The notes beneath the pieces are model-generated. The model did not search any database, was not told the DNA's origin, and was given only the letters and a program-made list of their open reading frames with translations. Positions 6,858 to 11,253 of a stretch of DNA of 12,422 nucleotides are shown here, one piece after another (the stretch's first letter is position 1; each line of letters begins with the position of its first letter). The DNA comes from JBBRLA01 sp038231615 (GTDB taxonomy: Bacteria > Myxococcota_A > Polyangia > Palsa-1104 > JAEUJZ01): the NCBI GenBank assembly GCA_038231615.1, contig JBBRLA010000206.1:1-12422 (forward strand), written 5' to 3'. A program made the position numbers and the translations under genes.

Positions 6858-7717
6858 GGGCGGCCTCCGGGTGCTTTGGCCTTGGCCTTGGCCTTTTCGG
6901 CGTGGCGATCGTGTTCCCGGGCATGCTCCCGCAGGTGGCGCTGGTGGATGATCTGCATGCCGAAAAGGGTCAGCATCTCGTCGGCTTCGTCGATGGTGCG
7001 GCTGTCCTGGGAAAACAGCCGGCACAGGCCCCCGGTGGCGAAGACGCGCATGGGGAACTCGGCTTCGGCCCGCATGCGATCGACGATGCCGTCGACCAGC
7101 CCGACGTAGCCATAGAACAGCCCGGCCTGCATGCTGGCCACGGTGCTCTTGCCGATGATCTTGGCGGGGCGCACGATGTCGACGCGGGGGAGCTTGGCGG
7201 CGGCGCGGTACAGGGCGTCGGCGCTGATGCCGATGCCGGGGGCGATGGCCCCGCCCAGGTACTCGCCTTTGGGGGTGACCACGTCGAAGGTGGTGGCGGT
7301 GCCGAAGTCGACCACCAGGCAGCCGGCCGGGTGGCGTTCGTAGGCGGCGACGGCGTTGACCACGCGATCGGCGCCGACTTCCTTGGGGTTGTCGTAGAGC
7401 ACGGGCATGCCGGTGCGGGTCCCGGGGCCGATGACGACGGGCTCGATCTGGAGGTAGCGGCGGAACAGTTCTTCGAAGGAACGCAGCACGGGGGGGACTA
7501 CGGTGGCGATGATGCCGGCGGAGACGCCCTTGGGGTCCTCGGGGGTGGCGGGCCGGAACGAGAGGCCCGACAGGGCGAAGAGTCCGTGCAAAAGGGCGGC
7601 GTATTCGTCCTCGGTGCCGCCCCGGCGGGTTTCCAGGCGGAAATTCGCCAGCAGCTTCGCCCCTTCGAAGAGGCCGATGACGGTGTTGGTATTCCCGACG
7701 TCCACGGCGAGCAGCAT
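6854..7717 (-). CDS. coaX: Type III pantothenate kinase
   Basis: CoaX phosphorylates pantothenate with ATP, the first step of coenzyme A synthesis in the cytoplasm, and belongs to the ASKHA fold. The diagnostic motifs are present: the phosphate loop MLLAVDVGNTNTVIGLF with Asp6, the catalytic GADR (Asp117), the DFGTATT loop (Asp137) and the ATGG motif near residues 227-230. The enzyme body ends near residue 262. A further 25 residues, His/Arg-rich then ending KAKAKAKA-PGGRP, are an unusual basic tail for a family of about 255 residues. The ATG at 7717 is the natural start. GAGG lies about 12 bases upstream, a rather long spacing. It leads a four-gene set whose members overlap or nearly touch. 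The upstream gap holds large inverted repeats. No birA is adjacent, unlike in many genomes. Confidence 0.95.
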   Translation of the reverse strand: MLLAVDVGNTNTVIGLFEGAKLLANFRLETRRGGTEDEYAALLHGLFALSGLSFRPATPEDPKGVSAGIIATVVPPVLRSFEELFRRYLQIEPVVIGPGTRTGMPVLYDNPKEVGADRVVNAVAAYERHPAGCLVVDFGTATTFDVVTPKGEYLGGAIAPGIGISADALYRAAAKLPRVDIVRPAKIIGKSTVASMQAGLFYGYVGLVDGIVDRMRAEAEFPMRVFATGGLCRLFSQDSRTIDEADEMLTLFGMQIIHQRHLREHAREHDRHAEKAKAKAKAPGGRP

Positions 7718-7795
7718 GTGACTAGCTTACCTCATCGCCGGGGATCGTATTCCGCCGTTCCATTCCCCCCACATCGGTCATCTGCCGCACGGTCT

Positions 7796-7920
7796 TGACC
7801 GGCTTGGCTGCGCGGGGACTGCCTCTTGTGGCCCGTCGGGAACCCCGCGCCGGTCTGGACCGGCTTGGGGTTCCCTCCAAGGGCCCCTTCGTGGCAGTCC
7901 CCGGCTTCGCCAGCCGGTCA
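7796..7920. repeat. 125-base nested inverted repeat (cruciform or RNA stem)
   Basis: Four perfectly matched arm pairs nest in order. TGACCGGCT (7796-7804) pairs with 7912-7920. CGGGGACTGCC (7813-7823) pairs with 7893-7903. GGCCC (7830-7834) pairs with 7881-7885. GGGAACCCC (7838-7846) pairs with 7867-7875. The inner GCCGGTC (7849-7855) pairs with 7858-7864 around a tiny loop. Only short internal loops separate the arms. As RNA on the minus strand this would lie in the coaX leader. It could also be a non-autonomous palindromic element; the flanking TGCCGC at 7783-7788 and 7923-7928 is not symmetrically placed and is weak evidence for a target duplication. Confidence 0.8.
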
Positions 7921-7929
7921 GTTGCCGCT

Positions 7930-7967
7930 ATCCCGGTCCCTGTCCCCGTCGGGCCAGGGATCGGGAT
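7930..7967. repeat. Second stem-loop, 13-bp stem
   Basis: ATCCCGGTCCCTG (7930-7942) pairs with CAGGGATCGGGAT (7955-7967). All 13 positions pair, one of them as G-U. CCC (7945-7947) and GGG (7951-7953) can pair further inside the loop. It is 9 bases from the larger inverted repeat. No U-run follows on the minus strand, so it is not a standard terminator for tonB. Confidence 0.75.
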
Positions 7968-7985
7968 CGCTACTTGGTATTTTTT

Positions 7986-8015
7986 ATCATATGTAGGAAG
8001 AAGCAGATCCGCCAA
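7986..8015 (-). promoter_or_regulatory. Candidate promoter for the coaX gene set
   Basis: On the minus strand TTGGCG (8010-8015) and TATGAT (7986-7991, five of six matches to the -10 consensus) are separated by 18 bases within the only A/T-rich stretch of the gap. Transcription from about 7979 would carry both hairpin regions in a leader of about 260 bases before the coaX ATG. The -35 is only a partial match. Confidence 0.4.
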
Positions 8016-8041
8016 AAGATGCTCGGTCCAGGGGCTTGTGT

Positions 8042-8779
8042 TTATCGGACAATCTCGAAGGTGATGGTGTAGCGTTCAATGGCGAAACCGCCGGGTTTGC
8101 CGTCCTTGCCGATCGCCGGGCTGAACCGGCACTTGGGGTTGAAGCGCAGCCAGCCCATGGCCATCTCGTCGATGCCGTGGCCGATGCCCTTTACCTTCTT
8201 CATGCCGCGGATCTTGCCCCGGTCATCCAGCTCGATGCGGAACACCACCTGTCCCTCAATGCCCTCGGCATAGGCGTCGCTGGCGGAATACTTGTCCTTC
8301 AGGCCGGCAAAGCAGTCGTCGGCATTGTGATCGGGGAGCTTGCTGACATCGGATTCGGCCAGGGGGCGCCATTGTGCTCCGGCAGGCACGCCCTGCGAAG
8401 GGGGCAGTTCGGGCACCGGGCCCTTGGGCCTTTTTGTCGGGTCGGCCAAGGTGGTGTTCCCCTGCGGGACTGCAATGCCATCGCCAACCAGGTCGGTGTC
8501 CTTGAGCCCGAAAACTGGCTTGGGCGGCTCCTTTGGGGGCTCGGTCGGCGGTTTGCGGGTCTTTGGGGCCTCGGGCGGCTTCTCCGCCTTCTTCACCAAC
8601 TGACGTTCTGGCGGCGGCGCGATCACCTGGGGGGGCGTTTTGCGGATGTCCACCTCGACCACCGTGCGCCGCCTGACCGCGGGGGGGGGCGCGTAGGCCA
8701 GCCCGACCAGCAGGGCCCCGTGGAACACGACCGCCAGGGACGCGCCGACCCAGTCGAAGGTCCGGTCTGCCCGCCTCAC
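8042..8779 (-). CDS. tonB: TonB family energy transducer
   Basis: A 245-residue inner-membrane protein that spans the periplasm and passes proton-motive energy from ExbB/ExbD to outer-membrane receptors. The N-terminal helix (about 11-30) contains His20, matching in place the His of the E. coli TonB anchor. Residues about 31-90 are Pro/Lys/Glu-rich, the usual periplasmic rod. The C-terminal TonB domain covers about 168-245, including GQVVFRIELDDRGKIRGMKK and ending ERYTITFEIVR. Cys156 and Cys217 might form a disulfide. It begins with GTG; GTGA (8776-8779) overlaps the exbD stop by four bases, so the pair is translationally coupled. It could equally serve as a TonB-like partner for another system such as gliding or secretion; no receptor gene is nearby. 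Confidence 0.9.
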   Translation of the reverse strand: MRRADRTFDWVGASLAVVFHGALLVGLAYAPPPAVRRRTVVEVDIRKTPPQVIAPPPERQLVKKAEKPPEAPKTRKPPTEPPKEPPKPVFGLKDTDLVGDGIAVPQGNTTLADPTKRPKGPVPELPPSQGVPAGAQWRPLAESDVSKLPDHNADDCFAGLKDKYSASDAYAEGIEGQVVFRIELDDRGKIRGMKKVKGIGHGIDEMAMGWLRFNPKCRFSPAIGKDGKPGGFAIERYTITFEIVR

Positions 8780-9222
8780 GTCCCGTCAGTCGCCATGGCG
8801 AACTTGTGCACCCCCAAGGCCTTGACCAGATCCACGATGTGCATCACGTCTCCGTAGGCGATGCCCTTGTCGGCGGCGATGACCGCCTGGACCTCGGGGT
8901 TTTTGGCCACGATGCCCCCGACCCGGGTGCGCACCTTTTCCTCGTCGAGCTTCTCGCCGTTGAGGAACAGGTCGTACCCCGCCTTAGCACCCTCTGGACG
9001 AGAGAGCGTGAAGGACAGCGTCGACTTCTCGGTGGTGTCGCCGGTGGCGGCCTTGGGCAGTTCGACCTTGATGGACGGGTTGTTGGCAATAACCGGGGCG
9101 GCGACCATCATGATGATGAGCAGCACCAGCGTGATGTCCACCAGGGGCGTCACGTTGATGTCGGCGATCATGCCGCTGCCGGACTCCTCGTCGGAGTAGC
9201 TGGAGGGGGCGGCACCGGCCAT
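8776..9222 (-). CDS. exbD: ExbD/TolR-family biopolymer transport protein
   Basis: A 148-residue single-span inner-membrane protein of the proton-driven motor. After a Ser/Glu-rich cytoplasmic start (1-17) comes the conserved DINVTPLVDITLVLLIIMMV segment. Asp29 is the proton-carrying residue equivalent to Asp25 of E. coli ExbD. The periplasmic domain (about 50-148) has the family pattern with LSFTLSRPEG and VIAADKGIAYGDVMHIVDLV. The start has AAGGAG at 9231-9236, eight bases upstream, and shares one base with the exbB stop (TGATG, 9220-9224). Together with exbB and tonB it forms a three-gene operon. TolR is the alternative name, but the TonB neighbour favours ExbD. Confidence 0.93.
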   Translation of the reverse strand: MAGAAPSSYSDEESGSGMIADINVTPLVDITLVLLIIMMVAAPVIANNPSIKVELPKAATGDTTEKSTLSFTLSRPEGAKAGYDLFLNGEKLDEEKVRTRVGGIVAKNPEVQAVIAADKGIAYGDVMHIVDLVKALGVHKFAMATDGT

Positions 9223-9902
9223 CAGGGCGTCTCCTTGATCTTGCCGGGGACCGCTTCGCCGATCTTGCCGGCGGGGACCGCTTCGCCGCGGATCTCGGCG
9301 AGGATGGCGTGGGCCAGGGAGTCGGCATGGGCGGCGAAGGTGCGCACCCGTCTATTGAAGAAGTTGAAGGCCACGACCGCGGGGATGGCCACCATCAGGC
9401 CGATGGCGGTGGCCACCAGGGCCTCCGAGATGCCGGTGAGGACCACGCCGATGCCGCCGGTCTGGTTGCCGGACAGATCGTGGAACGCCTTGATGATGCC
9501 CAGGACCGTGCCGAAAAGGCCGATGAAAGGCGCGTTGGCGCCCAGGGTGCCGAGAAACGACAGGTTGCGTTCCAGCTTGAGCTTGATGCGGGACTTGGCG
9601 CCCATCATGGCGGCGGCGACGGCCTCGGGGCCGCGTTCGACCTCCATGAGGCCCGCCAGAGAGACCTCGGCCTCGACGCCGCGGGTCTCGCGGGCCAGCT
9701 TGCGGGCGGCATCGAAGTTGCCCTCGACGAGGAACTTGCGCAGCTTCTCGGCCAAATCTTCGAAGTCGATGCGCAGGCTGTTGTAATACAGGCCGCGCTC
9801 GATCATGATGGCGACGCTGGCAACGGACAGGAAGATCAGCAGCCAGAGCACCCAATCGGCGCCGAGCAGGGTAAAACCAAGCAGTTTCTGTGTCAGGTTC
9901 AT
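9222..9902 (-). CDS. exbB: ExbB/TolQ/MotA-family proton channel protein
   Basis: A 226-residue inner-membrane channel subunit that with ExbD uses the proton gradient to energise TonB. Three membrane segments are clear: about 15-37, 116-140 (GTLGANAPFIGLFGTVLGII, the family hallmark) and 152-182 (ISEALVATAIGLMVAIPAVV). The start is the ATG at 9902, giving MNLTQKLLGF. The frame stays open upstream to 10367, but that stretch is low-complexity translation of DNA repeats and is rejected. A possible GGAGA lies 12 bases upstream. The C-terminal tail is odd: GEAVPAGKI then GEAVPGKI is a tandem repeat also visible in DNA at 9237-9287. It heads the exbB-exbD-tonB operon. TTGACC at 9944-9949 on this strand could be a -35 but lacks a good -10. 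Confidence 0.93.
   Translation of the reverse strand: MNLTQKLLGFTLLGADWVLWLLIFLSVASVAIMIERGLYYNSLRIDFEDLAEKLRKFLVEGNFDAARKLARETRGVEAEVSLAGLMEVERGPEAVAAAMMGAKSRIKLKLERNLSFLGTLGANAPFIGLFGTVLGIIKAFHDLSGNQTGGIGVVLTGISEALVATAIGLMVAIPAVVAFNFFNRRVRTFAAHADSLAHAILAEIRGEAVPAGKIGEAVPGKIKETP
9237..9287. repeat. Tandem duplication in the exbB 3' end
   Basis: Bases 9237-9260 and 9261-9287 are the same unit, differing by a 3-base insertion in the second copy. They encode two copies of the GEAVP-GKI tail of ExbB, in frame. Confidence 0.8.
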
Positions 9903-10160
9903 CGGGCTTTGAGGTCTCCGGCAGCGTTTGTGGAGTCGGGACAGGTCAAGATGAGACCAGGGAGCATGAAGCTGGGATGCTCGCGGGGGAAGTGTATGCG
10001 CAGGACCGGGCGCGATCAATCGAATCAGCCGTGAAGTTGGCGCGCGGGGCCGCCGGATGGGGTGCAGAGGCCGCCGGAAGGCAGGGAAAGCAGGCGCATC
10101 CGGCCGGCAGGAGGCCGCAGAGGGGCAAAATGCTGCCGGATGGGGTGCGATCAGATGATT

Positions 10161-10219
10161 CCGCCTGGGGGCCTGGCTGATCCACCTGGGGGGCAGGCAG
10201 ATCCACCTGGGGGGCTGGT
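10161..10219. repeat. 21-nt G-rich tandem repeat, nearly three copies
   Basis: Copies begin at 10161, 10182 and 10203, each starting CC(G/A)CCTGGGGG and, in the first two, ending in GAT. The second and third are identical over their first 13 bases. The third is shortened. It lies 37 bases before the larger repeat array and shares only the CCTGG core with it. Confidence 0.7.
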
Positions 10220-10255
10220 CCCGCGACCTGCCGACCTGGTGGTAGGGACCAGGTT

Positions 10256-10397
10256 GGCAGGCGCTAAGGCCTGGTGGCAGGCGCAAACGCCTGGTGTCGA
10301 GGTGCAAAGGCCTGGTGGCAGGCGCTAAGGCCTGGTGGCAGGCGCTAAGGCCTGGTGTCAGGCGCAAAGGCCTGGTGTCGAGGCGCTAAGGCCTGAT
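10256..10397. repeat. 20-21-nt tandem repeat array, seven copies
   Basis: Copies begin at 10256, 10276, 10296, 10317, 10337, 10357 and 10377, with consensus GGCAGGCGCTAAGGCCTGGT; variants replace GGCA by GTCA or GTCGA and CTAAGG by CAAAGG. An eighth, decayed copy runs to about 10415. Copies are head to tail with no spacers. Several junctions form small hairpins such as GCCTG-GTGG-CAGGC (10269-10282). It lies about 100 bases before the rplU promoter and may be a minisatellite or a clustered binding site. Confidence 0.88.
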
Positions 10398-10495
10398 GCC
10401 GAGGCGCGAAGGCACGAAACCGGGCCCAGGATCGACGCCCCAAGGCGCCGGGCCGGGGCGGGATGCGGAAATGGGGCATCCGGCGGGCCCGGTCC

Positions 10496-10523
10496 TTGAC
10501 AGCCGGCCCATTCTGGGTACACT
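10496..10523 (+). promoter_or_regulatory. Sigma-70-like promoter of rplU-rpmA-obg
   Basis: TTGACA (10496-10501) and TACACT (10518-10523, four of six matches) are separated by 16 bases. A start near 10530 gives a leader of about 47 bases ending in AAGGAG (10561-10566), ten bases before the rplU ATG. This is the best promoter in the window, as expected for ribosomal protein genes. Confidence 0.75.
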
Positions 10524-10576
10524 GCCCGGTCTCGACAGCGATCTATCACCAGGCAAGTCCAAGGAGCCGTTCGATC

Positions 10577-10942
10577 ATGTACGCCGTCATCGAGACCGGG
10601 GGCAAGCAATACCGGGTGCAGCCAGGGGAGCGACTCCGCGTGGAGAAGCTCGTGGCAGAACCCGGCGCCAAGCTGTCCTTCCCGGTCCTCCTCTTCGCCG
10701 ATGGCACCAAAGTCCAGGTCGGCACCCCCATCGTCCCGGGCACCCAGGTCCACGCCGAGGTCATCAGCGACGAGCTGGGCGAAAAGCTCCGCATCTTCAA
10801 GTACCGCCGCCGCAAGGGCTACCGCAGAAAGACCGGCCACCGCCAGGTCTATACCGCCCTGCGGATACTCAATATCGGCGAAATCGGCACCGGGGAAATC
10901 GGCACCGGGGAAACCAGCACCGGCGACGGCGCCCAGGCGTAA
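10577..10942 (+). CDS. rplU: 50S ribosomal protein L21
   Basis: L21 binds 23S rRNA during assembly of the large subunit. The start MYAVIETGGKQYRVQPGERL is textbook, and KLRIFKYRRRKGYRRKTGHR (about residues 70-92) is the conserved RNA-binding stretch. The domain ends near residue 102. Most L21 proteins are about 103 residues; this one is 121, with a tail of GEIGT-GEIGT-GETST type repeats generated by a 15-base DNA repeat around 10876-10925. Translation starts at the ATG with AAGGAG ten bases upstream. rpmA follows after nine bases. An earlier in-frame start at 10463 is ignored since it lies upstream of the promoter. Confidence 0.97.
   Translation: MYAVIETGGKQYRVQPGERLRVEKLVAEPGAKLSFPVLLFADGTKVQVGTPIVPGTQVHAEVISDELGEKLRIFKYRRRKGYRRKTGHRQVYTALRILNIGEIGTGEIGTGETSTGDGAQA
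10876..10925. repeat. 15-bp tandem repeat at the rplU 3' end
   Basis: A 15-base unit close to GGGGAAATCGGCACC occurs about three times in a row, the last copy diverged (ACCAGCACC). It encodes GEIGT, GEIGT and GETST, keeping the L21 frame open beyond the usual domain end. Confidence 0.8.
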
Positions 10943-10951
10943 GGACCCACC

Positions 10952-11236
10952 ATGGCTCACAAAAAAGGTCAAGGTTCCACCCGAAACGGCCGTGATTCTC
11001 TTCCCAAGATGCGCGGCGTCAAGCGCTTCGACGGGGAACTGGTCAAGGCCGGGAACATCATCCTGCGCCAGGTCGGCACCGTGGTCCACCCCGGACGCAA
11101 CGTCGGCCTGGGCCGCGACTTCACCATCTTCGCCCTCATCGCCGGCACCGTGAAGTTCGAGCGCTGGGGCCGAGATCGCCGCAAGGTTTCCATCGTTCCG
11201 GTGGTTGCCGAAACCCCCGCGGCACCACCGAGCTGA
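10952..11236 (+). CDS. rpmA: 50S ribosomal protein L27
   Basis: L27 lies near the peptidyl-transferase centre and helps place tRNA 3' ends. The 94-residue protein begins MAHKKGQGSTRNGRDSLPKM, so it has the standard N-terminus without the cleavable extension of Firmicutes. GVKRFDGELVKAGNIILRQV, then HPGRNVGLGRDFTIFALIAG and VKFERWG, cover the conserved body. The last residues (VVAETPAAPPS) form a small variable tail. The usual KKGGGS is KKGQGS here, a minor change. AAGGA (10941-10945) overlaps the rplU stop and is six bases from the ATG, so the two ribosomal genes are tightly coupled. Confidence 0.97.
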   Translation: MAHKKGQGSTRNGRDSLPKMRGVKRFDGELVKAGNIILRQVGTVVHPGRNVGLGRDFTIFALIAGTVKFERWGRDRRKVSIVPVVAETPAAPPS

Positions 11237-11253
11237 AGCCGCTGACCGCCCCG

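Larger units (their letters stand above)
7718..8041. other. 324-base gap between tonB and coaX with nested inverted repeats
   Basis: No convincing gene lies here. The right part (about 7968-8000) is A/T-rich and holds a candidate minus-strand promoter. The middle (7796-7967) is two large hairpin regions listed separately. The left part (7718-7795) is ordinary sequence leading to the coaX ATG. Open frames across it are low-complexity by-products of the repeats. CCCGTCGGG occurs in both hairpin regions (7832-7840 and 7945-7953), and GACCGGCTTGG occurs at 7797-7807 and 7858-7868. Confidence 0.7.
9903..10576. other. 674-base divergent gap between exbB and rplU
   Basis: No supported gene. From exbB outward: about 250 bases of G-rich sequence with no clear motif apart from GCCGGATGGGGTGC present twice (about 10052-10065 and 10135-10148). 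Next come a 21-nt G-rich repeat (10161-10219), a 20-21-nt tandem array (10256-10397), a degenerate copy up to about 10415, and the rplU promoter and leader (10496-10576). Open frames through the repeats are low-complexity and are not called. Confidence 0.7.

Noticed and set aside
5706..7109. Long plus-strand open frame opposite the helical-repeat gene
   Set aside because: It is antisense to a well-supported coupled gene, very rich in Arg/His/Gln/Gly, and without family motifs; a GC-rich shadow.
7783..7928. Target-site duplication flanking the hairpin element (TGCCGC on both sides)
   Set aside because: The copies are 7 and 2 bases from the arms, not symmetric, and a 6-base GC-rich match is easily chance.
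7930..7985. Rho-independent terminator for tonB
   Set aside because: The stem-loop lacks a following U-run on the minus strand; the T-run at 7980-7985 is on the plus strand, 12 bases away from the stem, with no plus-strand gene upstream.
9903..10367. N-terminal extension of the exbB frame to 10367
   Set aside because: The added 155 codons translate G-rich tandem repeats into Pro/Arg/Leu low-complexity sequence, while ATG 9902 gives a standard ExbB start.
10256..10415. CRISPR array
   Set aside because: Units of 20-21 bases abut directly with no unique spacers, and no cas genes are nearby.
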